From Desulfosporosinus sp. HMP52 (GTDB taxonomy: Bacteria; Bacillota; Desulfitobacteriia; Desulfitobacteriales; Desulfitobacteriaceae): a stretch of DNA of 64,000 nt. Each line of letters begins with the position of its first letter. The stretch's first letter is position 1. Under the pieces are notes generated by a model, which was not told the DNA's origin, searched no databases, and worked only from the letters and a program-made list of their open reading frames with translations. This document shows positions 47,042 through 56,695 of the stretch, one piece after another. Both the position numbers and the translations under genes were made by a program. The stretch lies in the NCBI RefSeq assembly GCF_000765145.1, contig NZ_JMGA01000022.1, positions 62,001-126,000 on the forward strand. Reading direction: 5' to 3'.

Positions 47042-49699
47042 ATGGAGATTAGAGAAATCCATGCAGTCGAAGGGGCTAATGTGTACAGCCATCGCCCAAT
47101 TATTCGAGCGATTGTGGATCTCCAAGAATGGACGGAACGGTTTACTGATGAACTGGGTGATTTTCGTCAGCGACTTGTTGAACATCTACCCAGCTTAGAG
47201 GAGCACTACTGCTCTAGAGGCAAACGCGGAGGGTTCCTAGAGCGTCTACATGAGGGAACTCTTATCGGCCATGTCATTGAACATGTAACTATAGAACTAT
47301 TAACTCAAGCCGGCCAGACAATTAAATATGGTAAGACTATGGCTGTATTAGATAAGCCTGGATGGTATGAAATTATTTTTAATTACGAAGATAAAACCGG
47401 TGCCATTGAGGGTTTTAAACTAGGTTTTTTACTTGTTGATACACTCTTAAAGGAAAACTCCTTTGATGTATCAAAGGCAGTAAATCAAATTAAATCCGAA
47501 ATGGCTAAGTGCGAGTTAGGGGTTTCAACACAAGTAATTGTTAAGGCCTGTGAGGAACGAGGAATTCCGGTTTCTCGTCTCAATGAGGGAAGTTTACTGC
47601 AGTTAGGCTATGGCCGTAACCAAAGACGTATTCAAGCGACAATCACAGATGCAACGTCAAGCATAGGGGTGGATATAGCTTGTGACAAAGAAATGACCAA
47701 GAAAGTGCTTAGTGAGGGTGGAGTGCCCGTTCCATATGGCCTGATTGTGCGAACTGAAGAAGAAGCTGTAAAAGCGTTTATTGATATGGATACTTCGGTT
47801 GTCATTAAGCCCTTGAATGGTAATCAAGGGAAGGGGGTAACTCTTCAACTCACAAGCATAGCTGAAGTTAGAGCAGCGTTTAAGGTAGCTCAAACTTATG
47901 GCGAGTGGGTCATTATAGAGGAATATATTGAAGGAGAGCATTTCCGTTTAGTGGTTGTTGGCGAGCGGCTAATTGCGGCAGCCAAGCGAGTGCCTGCCCA
48001 CGTGATTGGAGATGGGCAATCCACTATTGAAGAGTTAGTTGCCCAAACTAATTTGGACCCTTTGCGTGGAGATGATCATGAGAAGGTCTTAACGAAGATC
48101 AAAATTGATTCCGTAGTCCTTCTGAATTTAACGCTTAAAGACTTAACTCTCGAATCTGTTCCGGTAAAGGGAGAAGTTGTCTACTTGAGGGACAGTGCTA
48201 ATCTAAGCACCGGAGGGATTGCAGAAGATGTAACGGATCTTGTGCATCCGGATAATGTAGAGATGGCGGTCTATGCCTCTAAGCTGGTAGGGCTGGATGT
48301 GGCTGGAATAGACTTAGTTATTGAGGATATTGAAGCCTCCTATCGAGAGAGAAGAGGCTGTATCATCGAGGTGAACGCAGCTCCGGGTATTCGAATGCAT
48401 CATTTTCCAAGTAAAGGAAAAGCCAGGGATGTGGGGAAAGCTATTGTAGAACAAGTTATCCCCACCGGAAACGGGCGCATCCCCATTGTTGCAATCAGTG
48501 GCACCAATGGGAAAACCACAACTACCCGTATGATTAGTAAGTTACTTACAGATCAAAAGCTATTTGTGGGAATGACTTCGACTGATGGGATAGTTATTAA
48601 TAAAAAAATGTGGGCAAGAGGAGACATGACCGGGCCGGATAGTGCTAAAGTCGTTTTGAGACACCCACAGGTTCAAGTAGCCGTATTAGAAACCGCAAGG
48701 GGAGGAATCCTCCGATCGGGCTTGGGTTATGATTATGCAGATGTGGCTGTTATTACTAATGTTTCAAGTGATCATCTTGGTCAATACGGAATAGAAACTC
48801 TTGAAGATATTGCTCATGTTAAGAGCCTAATTGCTGAAGTAGTCAAACCTCATAGCTACGTGGTTTTAAATGCTGATGATCCGTATGTTGTCCAAATGGC
48901 ACAGCGAACCAAAGGGAGGGTCATCTTCTTCAGCACGGAAAAAGATAATATCCATATTCGAAAACACCTGGCAAAAGGTGGAATCGCTGTCTTTGTGCGC
49001 AGAGGTATAATACTTCTTTGTCAAGGCTCCCAGATTTTTCGCATCTGTTCTGTAAAACAAATTCCCGTGACCTGGGATGGGAAGGCTAAACATAATATTC
49101 AAAATACCCTTGCAGCAATTGCTTCAGGATGGGCCTTGGGGATAAGTACTGCAGCTATTCGAGATTCTCTCCAAGGGTTTTCTTCAGACTCAGAACACAA
49201 TCGCGGACGGCTCAATCTATATAAGGTCGATGGTGTGGATGTATTTGTGGATTACGGACATAATGCAGCAGGTATTGCAGAAATTGCCAAGACTCTTAAA
49301 CATTTTAAGAAAAAATCCCTCGTGGGCTGTATTACTGTTCCGGGAGATAGACCTGATGAGATGGTGAGAGAAGTAGGTCGGATTGCAGCAAAAGGGTTTC
49401 ACCGACTAATTATTCGTGAGGATCAGGATCTAAGGGGACGAAAACCCGGTGAAATTGCACAAATTCTATATAATGAAGCTATAGCCAGCGGTATGGATAC
49501 TAAGAACATAATGGTTGTACTCCCAGAGCTAGATGCCTTTTGTCGAGGGTTGGATAGTAGTTCGCCTGGGGACACTTTTGTAATGTTCTTTGAGCATCTA
49601 GAGCCGATTGAGGAAGAAATTCGAAAGAGGCTTGAATTGCAGAAGGCTTTATCTTATGTTCCGGCACAGAATGATTGGGTTGTTGGTGGTGAATTTTAA
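47042..49699 (+). CDS. cphA: Cyanophycin synthetase
   Basis: An 885-residue enzyme making the multi-L-arginyl-poly-L-aspartate storage polymer. It has an N-terminal domain, a central ATP-grasp domain (about residues 215-480; VVIKPLNGNQGKGV and IIEEYIEGEHFRL), and a Mur-ligase C-terminal half with Walker A GTNGKTTTT at 487-495 and DYGHNAAG at about 735. ATG 47042 is chosen (MEIREIHAVEGANVYSH) with AAGGAGG upstream; an upstream in-frame extension is less likely. The protein length is normal. It shares an operon with cphB, so synthesis and breakdown are co-encoded. Confidence 0.95.
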   Translation: MEIREIHAVEGANVYSHRPIIRAIVDLQEWTERFTDELGDFRQRLVEHLPSLEEHYCSRGKRGGFLERLHEGTLIGHVIEHVTIELLTQAGQTIKYGKTMAVLDKPGWYEIIFNYEDKTGAIEGFKLGFLLVDTLLKENSFDVSKAVNQIKSEMAKCELGVSTQVIVKACEERGIPVSRLNEGSLLQLGYGRNQRRIQATITDATSSIGVDIACDKEMTKKVLSEGGVPVPYGLIVRTEEEAVKAFIDMDTSVVIKPLNGNQGKGVTLQLTSIAEVRAAFKVAQTYGEWVIIEEYIEGEHFRLVVVGERLIAAAKRVPAHVIGDGQSTIEELVAQTNLDPLRGDDHEKVLTKIKIDSVVLLNLTLKDLTLESVPVKGEVVYLRDSANLSTGGIAEDVTDLVHPDNVEMAVYASKLVGLDVAGIDLVIEDIEASYRERRGCIIEVNAAPGIRMHHFPSKGKARDVGKAIVEQVIPTGNGRIPIVAISGTNGKTTTTRMISKLLTDQKLFVGMTSTDGIVINKKMWARGDMTGPDSAKVVLRHPQVQVAVLETARGGILRSGLGYDYADVAVITNVSSDHLGQYGIETLEDIAHVKSLIAEVVKPHSYVVLNADDPYVVQMAQRTKGRVIFFSTEKDNIHIRKHLAKGGIAVFVRRGIILLCQGSQIFRICSVKQIPVTWDGKAKHNIQNTLAAIASGWALGISTAAIRDSLQGFSSDSEHNRGRLNLYKVDGVDVFVDYGHNAAGIAEIAKTLKHFKKKSLVGCITVPGDRPDEMVREVGRIAAKGFHRLIIREDQDLRGRKPGEIAQILYNEAIASGMDTKNIMVVLPELDAFCRGLDSSSPGDTFVMFFEHLEPIEEEIRKRLELQKALSYVPAQNDWVVGGEF

Positions 49700-49742
49700 A
49701 AACTTAAAGTATTTCAAAGGGTAGTTTAAGTAAAGAGTTTTG

Positions 49743-49776
49743 TAGGGGCGAGGATTATCTTCGTCCCTATTGTTCT
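49743..49776 (+). terminator. Possible terminator after cphA
   Basis: TAGGGGCGAGGA can pair with TCTTCGTCCCTA allowing G-T pairs, followed by TTGTTCTATT. The T-run is interrupted, so the call is tentative. Confidence 0.5.
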
Positions 49777-49871
49777 ATTAAGATTTTGCCTAATGAAGTG
49801 CTGGAACTCCAACCTGAAAATATGTATAATAGTAGGAAATACTCTGGTAATGTTCGGAAGAGGTAATGTAT

Positions 49872-50723
49872 ATGGGAGAATCTTTTCTTACAACGTTCGC
49901 AAATGCGAAGATTAATTTAGCTTTAGCCATAAATGGTGTCCGGGAAGATGGGTTCCATGATCTTCAGAGTGTTATGCAATCCATTGAATTACACGATATT
50001 GTTAAGGTTCGTCGTTATGGTGAAAATGTTGTATGTCGTTGCGGAAGATTAAGTGGTTCGGGAAATTTAGCCTATAAGGCGGCGATGGTGTTTTTAGAAC
50101 AAGCTAAACTATCCGGTGGAATTGAGATTGAAATTGAAAAACACATTCCGATACAGGCTGGATTAGCTGGAGGTAGTGCTGATGCCGCAGCCACTCTTTG
50201 TTTATTAAATCAGCTTTATGATGAAGCCTTAAGCCCTGATGAGCTGCTTAAGCTGGCAGGTATATGTGGAGCTGATGTGGCCTTTTGTCTTCAAGGTGGA
50301 ACCATGTGGGCAACGGGACGTGGTGAGCGGCTAGAGCCATTGCCTAAAGCTCCCAGAATAGATCTTGTCTTAATAAAGCCAGATTCCGGAGTGAATACGG
50401 GAGAGGCTTATCGACAGTTTGACTTATTAGGGCAGTCAGGTCAATTAAGCAAAGCGGATTGGGAACAGGCCTTAGAAGAAAAATCTTTGGAAAAAATTAA
50501 AGAACTTCTCTATAATGATCTGGAACCTGCCTCAATTCAACTAGTTCCTATTATTCAAGAATATAAGCAAATTTTACTGGATTTGGGATGTTCGGGAGCC
50601 TTAATGTCTGGAAGCGGCTCGAGTGTATTTGGAATTGCCCAAGGAGAGAACCATGCGAGGCAAGTTGCATCCGAGTTGAGAAAAAGGGGTTTTAAACACG
50701 TTTGGGTGACGAATACTATTTGA
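49872..50723 (+). CDS. ispE: 4-diphosphocytidyl-2-C-methyl-D-erythritol kinase
   Basis: A 283-residue GHMP kinase of the MEP isoprenoid pathway. FANAKINLALAINGVREDGFH is its substrate-binding start, PIQAGLAGGSADAAATL its ATP loop, and LMSGSGSSVFGI its third motif. ATG 49872 gives a better distance to GGAAGAGG than ATG 49866. It is followed by a GntR regulator and purR, close to the Bacillus ispE-purR order. Confidence 0.95.
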   Translation: MGESFLTTFANAKINLALAINGVREDGFHDLQSVMQSIELHDIVKVRRYGENVVCRCGRLSGSGNLAYKAAMVFLEQAKLSGGIEIEIEKHIPIQAGLAGGSADAAATLCLLNQLYDEALSPDELLKLAGICGADVAFCLQGGTMWATGRGERLEPLPKAPRIDLVLIKPDSGVNTGEAYRQFDLLGQSGQLSKADWEQALEEKSLEKIKELLYNDLEPASIQLVPIIQEYKQILLDLGCSGALMSGSGSSVFGIAQGENHARQVASELRKRGFKHVWVTNTI

Positions 50724-50753
50724 AAATAATTCTTCTGAAAGGGGATATTTAGG

Positions 50754-51452
50754 ATGGGAAAACGATTATTGCCGGTAATACTAGACGGTTATAAACCATT
50801 ACGGGAGATTGTTTTTGAGTCTATGAGGGATGCGATTTTAAGTGGCGTTCTTGAACCGGGAGAGAGGTTGATGGAGATTCAGTTAGCCGAAGAAATGGGG
50901 GTTAGCCGAACTCCGGTACGTGAAGCAATTCGGAAATTAGAACTGGAGAACTTTGTTGTCATGATTCCCCGTAAGGGAGCCTATGTTGCCGGAGTTTCGT
51001 CAAAAGATGTCGCCGATGTTTTCGAAATACGTTCAGCTCTTGAAGGACTTGCAGCAGGGCTGGCAGCAGAACGTATTACGGAAGATGAATTAGAACAAAT
51101 GGAGCGAGTATTGTTTTATCGAGCCAATGCCGAAGGCGAGATGGATTTGGATCAGATTGTAAAGTCTGACACGGATTTTCATGCCTTGGTGTATAGTGCG
51201 AGCCGCAATGAACGATTAATTCAAATTTTAGCTAACTTAAGGGAACAAATCCAACGTTTTCGGGCCACTTCCTTAGCGGTACCAGGACGAAATAAGCTGG
51301 CTCTTGAGGAGCATAGAATGATTGTTGAAGCATTAAGAAAACATGATAGCGAAGAAGCCCAGTCATTAGCAATGGCCCATATAGTTACAGCAGAGAATGT
51401 CATGTTTGATGTACTCAGTATTAAGACTGAACCGGACAAGGTGGATAAATAA
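50754..51452 (+). CDS. GntR-family transcriptional regulator (FCD/FadR subfamily)
   Basis: A 232-residue regulator. The winged-helix region LRDAILSGVLEPGERLMEI is followed by the recognition helix VSRTPVREAIRKLELE; the all-helical FCD ligand domain begins at about residue 85 (IRSALEGLAAGLAAER) and includes FHALVYSASRN. FCD members sense small carboxylates, but the ligand here is unknown. It is followed by purR only 2 bases later, so both are co-transcribed. The Bacillus segment lacks this gene. Confidence 0.9.
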   Translation: MGKRLLPVILDGYKPLREIVFESMRDAILSGVLEPGERLMEIQLAEEMGVSRTPVREAIRKLELENFVVMIPRKGAYVAGVSSKDVADVFEIRSALEGLAAGLAAERITEDELEQMERVLFYRANAEGEMDLDQIVKSDTDFHALVYSASRNERLIQILANLREQIQRFRATSLAVPGRNKLALEEHRMIVEALRKHDSEEAQSLAMAHIVTAENVMFDVLSIKTEPDKVDK

Positions 51453-51454
51453 TC

Positions 51455-52270
51455 GTGGAGAAAATGAAAAGAGCGGAACGGATGGTGGCCATCACTCAAG
51501 TGTTGATGTTAAAGCCCAATGTCCTGACTCCTTTAGCCTTATTTGCAGAAAAATTTCGAACAGCTAAGTCCACAATTAGTGAGGATTTAATGGCTGTCAA
51601 GGGGAGTTTGCAGCTCTCCGGACATGGTCATCTTGAAACCATTCCAGGTGCTGCCGGAGGGGTGCGTTATATTCCAGAGATTTCCAGGGAAGAAGCAACT
51701 GGCGTGCTTACTTCCTTAGCGGAACGGTTGAATGATAAAGAGCGAATTTTAGCGGGTGGTTTTATTTATATGACGGATTTGTTGTTTAATCCATCTATTC
51801 TACGACCACTGGGGTTAATATTTGCAGGTGCCTTTCGACAAAAGAAGCCTGATGTAGTAGTAACTATCGAAACTAAAGGTATTCCCTTGGCCCTTGTCAC
51901 AGCAGAGGCGCTGGGAGTGCCTATGGTGGTTATTCGAAGCGGCAACAAGGTTACGGAAGGTTCCTCGGTCAGCATCAATTATGTTTCAGGATCATCCCGA
52001 CGTATTCAAACAATGTCCCTCTCTAGAAGAGCTTTAGAAGCACGACAACGAGTTCTGATTATTGATGATTTCATGAAAGCCGGCGGAACAGCATTGGGAA
52101 TCAAAAGTCTGATGGAAGAATTTCAAGCAGATGTTGTCGGTATTGGTATTTTGGTGGAAGCACAAATAACTTCAGAGCCTAAGCTCGTTGAAGGGTATCT
52201 GTCTTTGTTGCAGCTTAAGGAGTTGAATCCTGACTCAGGAAAAACCACAGTTGTTCCTGTTTTTTTGTAA
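51455..52270 (+). CDS. purR: Purine operon repressor PurR
   Basis: A 271-residue protein. An N-terminal winged helix (EKFRTAKSTISEDLMAVKG) is followed by a phosphoribosyltransferase-like domain with the PRPP loop VLIIDDFMKAGGTALG and the family stretch GSSVSINYVSGSSRRIQTMSLS. In Bacillus PurR blocks pur genes until PRPP rises. The GTG at 51455 has AAGGTGG upstream. prs, which makes PRPP, lies 2 kb downstream. Confidence 0.94.
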   Translation: MEKMKRAERMVAITQVLMLKPNVLTPLALFAEKFRTAKSTISEDLMAVKGSLQLSGHGHLETIPGAAGGVRYIPEISREEATGVLTSLAERLNDKERILAGGFIYMTDLLFNPSILRPLGLIFAGAFRQKKPDVVVTIETKGIPLALVTAEALGVPMVVIRSGNKVTEGSSVSINYVSGSSRRIQTMSLSRRALEARQRVLIIDDFMKAGGTALGIKSLMEEFQADVVGIGILVEAQITSEPKLVEGYLSLLQLKELNPDSGKTTVVPVFL

Positions 52271-52322
52271 AAATGATATAGGATATTTTTATTAAATTAA
52301 AAGAAATTTTCCTAAATTTGAG

Positions 52323-52351
52323 GCAGGATTTTTTTACCATACAGAGAATAT
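52323..52351 (+). promoter_or_regulatory. Sigma-H promoter for spoVG
   Basis: GCAGGATTT (52323-52331), 11 bases, then AGAGAATAT (52343-52351) fit the sigma-H pattern RNAGGAWWW-N11/12-RNNGAATWW at every position. spoVG is a classic sigma-H gene in Bacillus. Confidence 0.8.
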
Positions 52352-52392
52352 TATTATGAATAGGCCCGGAAGTGGAAGGGTGGTGATTCATA

Positions 52393-52647
52393 ATGAATAT
52401 TACCGATGTGCGGGTTCGGAAGATTAATACTGAAGGAAAGATGAAAGCAGTAGTTTCAGTAACCTTTGATAATGCTTTCGTTGTTCATGATGTCAAAGTT
52501 GTAGAAGGTATGAATGGGATTTTTGTTGCTATGCCAAGTCGTAAAACTCCTGAAGGGGAATTTCGTGATATCGCCCATCCCATTTCAGCTGTTGCCAGAG
52601 AAGTCATTCAGACTGCGGTTTTAAAAGCTTATCAAGAAGCCATTTGA
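52393..52647 (+). CDS. spoVG: SpoVG, septation/sporulation regulator
   Basis: An 84-residue protein with the SpoVG core: [19 protein letters not shown], then [26 protein letters not shown] and FRDIAHPI. It is a nucleic-acid-binding regulator acting on septation and several transcripts. The length is normal. A sigma-H promoter and a strong downstream terminator make it a single-gene unit. Confidence 0.97.
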   Translation: MNITDVRVRKINTEGKMKAVVSVTFDNAFVVHDVKVVEGMNGIFVAMPSRKTPEGEFRDIAHPISAVAREVIQTAVLKAYQEAI

Positions 52648-52665
52648 ATAGCTTATTTTAGATAT

Positions 52666-52723
52666 TTTAGGCATGCTAAAGGGGACCTTGCAGTTGGGTC
52701 TCCTTTAGCGTGTCTAAATTTTT
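52666..52723 (+). terminator. Terminator of spoVG
   Basis: A long stem (TTTAGGCATGCTAAAGGGGACC with GGTCTCCTTTAGCGTGTCTAAA, few mismatches) is followed by TTTTTTG. Confidence 0.88.
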
Positions 52724-52850
52724 TGTTTTGGATAGCGGGAATTTGATTAGGTATAGGCTATAGATAAAAAGGATGGTAAATAAAATAAAAAAGGATTCTT
52801 GCTAAATTTGGCGAATAAATTAGATTTGAGGTCTGCTACAAAAGTCTTAG

Positions 52851-52879
52851 TTGCACTTAAGCCATCTGAAAGTTATACT
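52851..52879 (+). promoter_or_regulatory. Sigma-A promoter for glmU-prs
   Basis: TTGCAC (52851-52856), a 17-base spacer and TATACT (52874-52879) lie 57 bases before glmU. Confidence 0.55.
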
Positions 52880-52935
52880 TTTACGGGTATATAAAATAAG
52901 TAGAGGTTAAACTAGAGCTGGAGGCGAATTAGATT

Positions 52936-54297
52936 ATGTCTAATTTGGTAGCGGTGATTATGGCAGCAGGAAAAGGTACAAGAATGAAATCAAAGTTGCC
53001 GAAAGTTATGCATACATTGGCTGGAAAAACTCTTGTTGAACATGTCTTGGATATGGTGGGCAAAGTCGGGGTTAACCGCCCGCTGGTTATTGTAGGACAT
53101 GGTCGGGAGAGTGTCGAAGCCTGTATAAATAATAGAGCGGAGATTGTCATTCAAACTGAACAACTTGGTACCGGACATGCAGTTCTGCAAGCAATGCCTT
53201 ATGTAGAAGATGATCAGACAGTTCTTGTTTTAAGCGGTGATCAACCGTTGCTTAGATCCGAGACTTTAAATGCTTTGGTTGAATTGCATCAGGCTCAGGG
53301 GGCCAGTGCTACGGTTCTGACAGCCATTATAGAGCAGCCTTTTGGATATGGCAGGATTATTAAAAAAGGTGTGGATCTTGTTAGAATTGTTGAAGAAAAA
53401 GATGCAAATCCAGAGGAAAGAGAGATTAAGGAAATAAACACGGGGACCTACTGCTTTAAGGGATCGGCATTAAAAGCTGCACTATCAAAGATCACAACCC
53501 AGAATGCCCAGGGGGAATATTATCTAACGGAAGTGTTTGACATTTTCCTTAAAAATCAAGAAAAAATATTAACCTATAGTACAACCAATTCCTATGAAGC
53601 GTTAGGCATTAATAGTCGTGGTCAATTAGCTGAGGCTGAGGCAATTGTACGTACGAGCATCTTAGACTATTGGATGGCCGAGGGAGTTACAATTGTGGAT
53701 CCGGTGTCTACATTTATTGGGATAGATGTAGAACTGGCTCAGGACGTGACGATATTGCCCTTTACACGATTATTGGGTAAAACTGTCATAGAAGAGGATG
53801 CCGTTATTGGACCACAAACAACCATCGATAATTGTATCCTTCGATGTGGTGCCGCAGTAACTTACACGGTGGCTAAGGATTCAGAAATAGGTGAAGGTTG
53901 TAATATTGGTCCGTTCAGTTACTTGCGCCCAGGTACTAAGCTAGGACCTGGAGTCAAGATAGGGGACTTTGTCGAAATCAAAAATAGCTGGATTGAAGCT
54001 GGAGCCAAGGTTCCCCATTTAAGTTATATTGGGGATGCGCATGTTGGAAAATCTGCAAATATCGGAGCAGGAACGATTACTTGTAACTATGATGGGGTTA
54101 ACAAACATCCCACCAAGATTGGAGATCATGCATTTATTGGCAGCAATACTAATTTAGTTGCTCCAGTTGAAGTGGGGGAATATGCAGTCACGGGTGCAGG
54201 GTCTACTGTTACTAAGAATGTTCCGGCAAAAGCCTTGGTTGTTGAACGAGGCCAACAAATTATCAAGGAACATTGGCATCGCGAAAAGATTAAATAG
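52936..54297 (+). CDS. glmU: Bifunctional UDP-N-acetylglucosamine pyrophosphorylase / glucosamine-1-phosphate acetyltransferase
   Basis: A 453-residue bifunctional enzyme making UDP-GlcNAc for peptidoglycan. The N-terminal uridylyltransferase has the signature IMAAGKGTRMKSKLPK and QLGTGHAV. The C-terminal part (from about 250) is a left-handed beta-helix with hexapeptide repeats (IGAGTITCNYDGVNK, the acetyl-CoA and active-site stretch). GGAGGCG precedes the ATG. It lies 15 bases from prs, as in Bacillus. Confidence 0.97.
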   Translation: MSNLVAVIMAAGKGTRMKSKLPKVMHTLAGKTLVEHVLDMVGKVGVNRPLVIVGHGRESVEACINNRAEIVIQTEQLGTGHAVLQAMPYVEDDQTVLVLSGDQPLLRSETLNALVELHQAQGASATVLTAIIEQPFGYGRIIKKGVDLVRIVEEKDANPEEREIKEINTGTYCFKGSALKAALSKITTQNAQGEYYLTEVFDIFLKNQEKILTYSTTNSYEALGINSRGQLAEAEAIVRTSILDYWMAEGVTIVDPVSTFIGIDVELAQDVTILPFTRLLGKTVIEEDAVIGPQTTIDNCILRCGAAVTYTVAKDSEIGEGCNIGPFSYLRPGTKLGPGVKIGDFVEIKNSWIEAGAKVPHLSYIGDAHVGKSANIGAGTITCNYDGVNKHPTKIGDHAFIGSNTNLVAPVEVGEYAVTGAGSTVTKNVPAKALVVERGQQIIKEHWHREKIK

Positions 54298-54312
54298 GGG
54301 GCAAAATAAGGC

Positions 54313-55251
54313 ATGGCAGCAAAGGAATTTAAAATTTTTTGTGGGAATGCTAATCGTCCATTGGCACAAGAAATTGTAGACTATCTGGGAGTACCACTCG
54401 GTCAGGCAAAGATCAAACGTTTCCAAGACGGTGAGACATGTTTAGCTATTGATGAAAGTGTCCGAGGGGCAGATATTTATGTTGTTCAGCCAACATGTTA
54501 CCCGACAAACGACAATATTATGGAATTGCTGATTATGATCGATGCTATACGCAGGGCGTCAGCACGTCGAATTACGGCAGTTATGCCTTATTATGGTTAT
54601 GCACGTCAAGAGCGAAAGACTAGGGCTCGTGACCCTATTACTGCAAAGTTGATGGCCAACCTTATAACAACTGCTGGGGCAGACCGTGTTGTCACTATGG
54701 ACTTACATGCTCCTGCAATTCAAGGATTCTTTGATATTCCACTGGATCACTTGCCCGGTGTCCCAATTTTGGCAGAATACTTTAGGGAAAAAGGCTTGGA
54801 AAATCTTTGTGTTGTGTCTCCTGACTTAGGTGGTGTTACCCGGGCAAGAGATTTGGCTGAACGGATTGGTGCCTCACTTGCCATTATTGATAAGAGACGA
54901 CCGGAAGCAAATGTTTCGGAAATTATGCATGTCATCGGCGAGTTAAAAGGTAAAACAGTTATTATGATCGATGATATTATTGATACAGCCGGGACAATCA
55001 CTCAAGGAGCTCAGGCTTTGGTTGAGCGGGGAGCGAAGGAAGTCTATGCCTGTTGTACTCATCCTGTATTGTCCGGACCGGCTGTAGAACGTTTGTCTAA
55101 CTCGGTTATTCGTGAACTTGTCGTGACGAATACAATACCTTTAAGGGAGAAAGTAATTCCCCAAATTAAAGTCTTGTCAGTAGCCCCACTATTAGGAGAA
55201 GCTATAGTTCGGATTCATGAAGATCTCTCAGTGAGCAAACTTTTTAGTTAA
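54313..55251 (+). CDS. prs: Ribose-phosphate pyrophosphokinase
   Basis: A 312-residue class I PRPP synthase. [26 protein letters not shown] (ATP and regulatory flexible loop), [14 protein letters not shown] (metal and ribose-5-phosphate site) and the PRPP loop [12 protein letters not shown] are present. It supplies PRPP for nucleotide, His and NAD synthesis; PurR, encoded upstream, senses it. A weak GGGGGC site lies at 54297-54302. The Bacillus neighbour ctc is absent; a PRC-barrel gene on the other strand stands there. Confidence 0.97.
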   Translation: MAAKEFKIFCGNANRPLAQEIVDYLGVPLGQAKIKRFQDGETCLAIDESVRGADIYVVQPTCYPTNDNIMELLIMIDAIRRASARRITAVMPYYGYARQERKTRARDPITAKLMANLITTAGADRVVTMDLHAPAIQGFFDIPLDHLPGVPILAEYFREKGLENLCVVSPDLGGVTRARDLAERIGASLAIIDKRRPEANVSEIMHVIGELKGKTVIMIDDIIDTAGTITQGAQALVERGAKEVYACCTHPVLSGPAVERLSNSVIRELVVTNTIPLREKVIPQIKVLSVAPLLGEAIVRIHEDLSVSKLFS

Positions 55252-55288
55252 TAAATTGGACTTATTGTCTGAGGCAATAGAGCCAAAA

Positions 55289-55330
55289 CATAAAAAGAGG
55301 CCCCCGGGGCTTTACCCCTGGGGGTCTTTG
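55289..55330 (-). terminator. Terminator of the PRC-barrel gene, GC-rich
   Basis: On the minus strand CCCCCAGGGG and CCCCGGGGG form a stem with loop TAAAG, followed by CCTCTTTTTATG. The stem includes the last codons of the gene. It could also stop prs transcripts arriving from the other side. Confidence 0.7.
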
Positions 55331-56040
55331 GGTGTAGGTATCTCTGAGACGTTTTCCTCCTCAATTGGCAGATCTGGGCCGGCTTCCGGAACAATGACCG
55401 GTTCTTTAGTATCGGGGAGCTGAGAGACAGATTTAACCTTATCCTTTTTAAAATAATGACTGATAGTATGAGTGGTGTCGGAGGCTAGGCTGGATGTCGT
55501 ATGAATAAGATTTTTAAAGGAATTACTCAGGCCTTTGTCTGATACAGTAAGTGCATTTTCACTTCCTTTTTGACTTATAATAACATCATGGCCGATAGTG
55601 GTAATGTAATCTGCCGAAATAGACGCCTTGCCATTAAGAAAGCCCTCTAACTTGCCACCGGAAATCTCAATCTCTGTTATTTTACCGGTACTTGTATCTA
55701 CATAATACTCTTCTGCTGTTCCAAGGGTTTTCCCGGTTTCTGTGACCATTTTTGTTCCAATGATGGTCAGCTTTTCCTTGACTAAATCTAACAACTCAGG
55801 CATGCTTGAGGTTTTTTCAACGTGAGACTCCTTGCTAATGGTAATCGCATCGTCGCCAACGCTGACGACTTTTGAATAGGGTATAATTCGTTGATCCTTA
55901 AAAAAGCCCTTAGGGTCTACGACAATTGCTGCAAGGGATTTTGTGCTGGCATTAAGAATTAAGCTTTTTACATAGCCTAGCTGCTGTCCTTCTTGGAGGG
56001 AAATAATGGGTAAGGATAGAAATTTTCTGCTGGGTTTCAT
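55312..56040 (-). CDS. PRC-barrel domain protein
   Basis: A 242-residue protein with two tandem PRC-barrel-like halves: residues about 5-75 (LPIISLQEGQQLGYVKSLIL...VVDPKGFFKDQRIIPYSKV) and 90-165 (GTKMVTETGKTLGTAEEYYVD...ITEIEISGG). The C-terminal third is low-complexity and acidic (about 180-242), without a membrane span. PRC-barrels bind partners such as photosynthetic centres, RimM or sporulation proteins; the partner here is unknown. GAGGGGGTGA stands before the ATG. It sits in the ctc slot between prs and pth but on the opposite strand. Confidence 0.82.
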   Translation of the reverse strand: MKPSRKFLSLPIISLQEGQQLGYVKSLILNASTKSLAAIVVDPKGFFKDQRIIPYSKVVSVGDDAITISKESHVEKTSSMPELLDLVKEKLTIIGTKMVTETGKTLGTAEEYYVDTSTGKITEIEISGGKLEGFLNGKASISADYITTIGHDVIISQKGSENALTVSDKGLSNSFKNLIHTTSSLASDTTHTISHYFKKDKVKSVSQLPDTKEPVIVPEAGPDLPIEEENVSEIPTPKDPQG

Positions 56041-56130
56041 AGTTCACCCCCTCTATTTAGTGTGAATTCGTTTCCTATTCTTAAAGAATGTATTCAAAGT
56101 GTGGCATGAATATGCTTTGGAGGAGATAAG

Positions 56131-56688
56131 ATGAAGGTCATCATAGGCCTGGGAAATCCTGGCGTTCAATACGAAGAGACTCGCCATAACATCGGTTTTT
56201 TGTTGATTGATCTTATTGCAGAGGTTCATAATCTGCAATTTCGCTCTAAGTTCCAGGGATTAGTGGCAGAGGGGCAAATTGAGGGAGAACGATTATTTCT
56301 CTTAAAGCCTCAAACGTTTATGAATTTAAGCGGACGTTCTGTAGCTGAGCTAACCAAATTTTATAAAGTTTCGCTGAATGATTTACTAATAGTACAAGAT
56401 GATATGGATTTGCCCCTTGGAAAACTCCGTCTGCGTGATCAAGGGAGTGCAGGAGGGCATAATGGTATTAAATCAATTCAGGCAGAGCTAGGCTCTGAAA
56501 AGTTATGGAGGCTTAAATTGGGGGTTGGTCGTCCGCCAAAAGAGTGGGATCCTGCCCGATACGTCCTTGCTCCTTTTTCAAATGATGAATCACAGATGTT
56601 GGATGATGTACTAGAAAGGGCTGAAAAAGCCAGCTATTTATGGATGAAAGAAGAATATAGTCGGGCCATGAATTTGTATCATCGGTAG
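56131..56688 (+). CDS. pth: Peptidyl-tRNA hydrolase
   Basis: A 185-residue enzyme that recycles peptidyl-tRNA. [20 protein letters not shown] contains the catalytic His19; [28 protein letters not shown] and [12 protein letters not shown] are the conserved substrate-site stretches. GGAGGAG precedes the ATG. In Bacillus this gene (spoVC) is followed by fin and mfd, exactly as here. Confidence 0.97.
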   Translation: MKVIIGLGNPGVQYEETRHNIGFLLIDLIAEVHNLQFRSKFQGLVAEGQIEGERLFLLKPQTFMNLSGRSVAELTKFYKVSLNDLLIVQDDMDLPLGKLRLRDQGSAGGHNGIKSIQAELGSEKLWRLKLGVGRPPKEWDPARYVLAPFSNDESQMLDDVLERAEKASYLWMKEEYSRAMNLYHR

Positions 56689-56695
56689 GATCAAA

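Noticed and set aside
43000-50000. Prophage or transposon explanation for the accessory block
   Set aside because: No integrase, transposase, terminal repeats or phage structural genes; the genes are metabolic or sporulation related.
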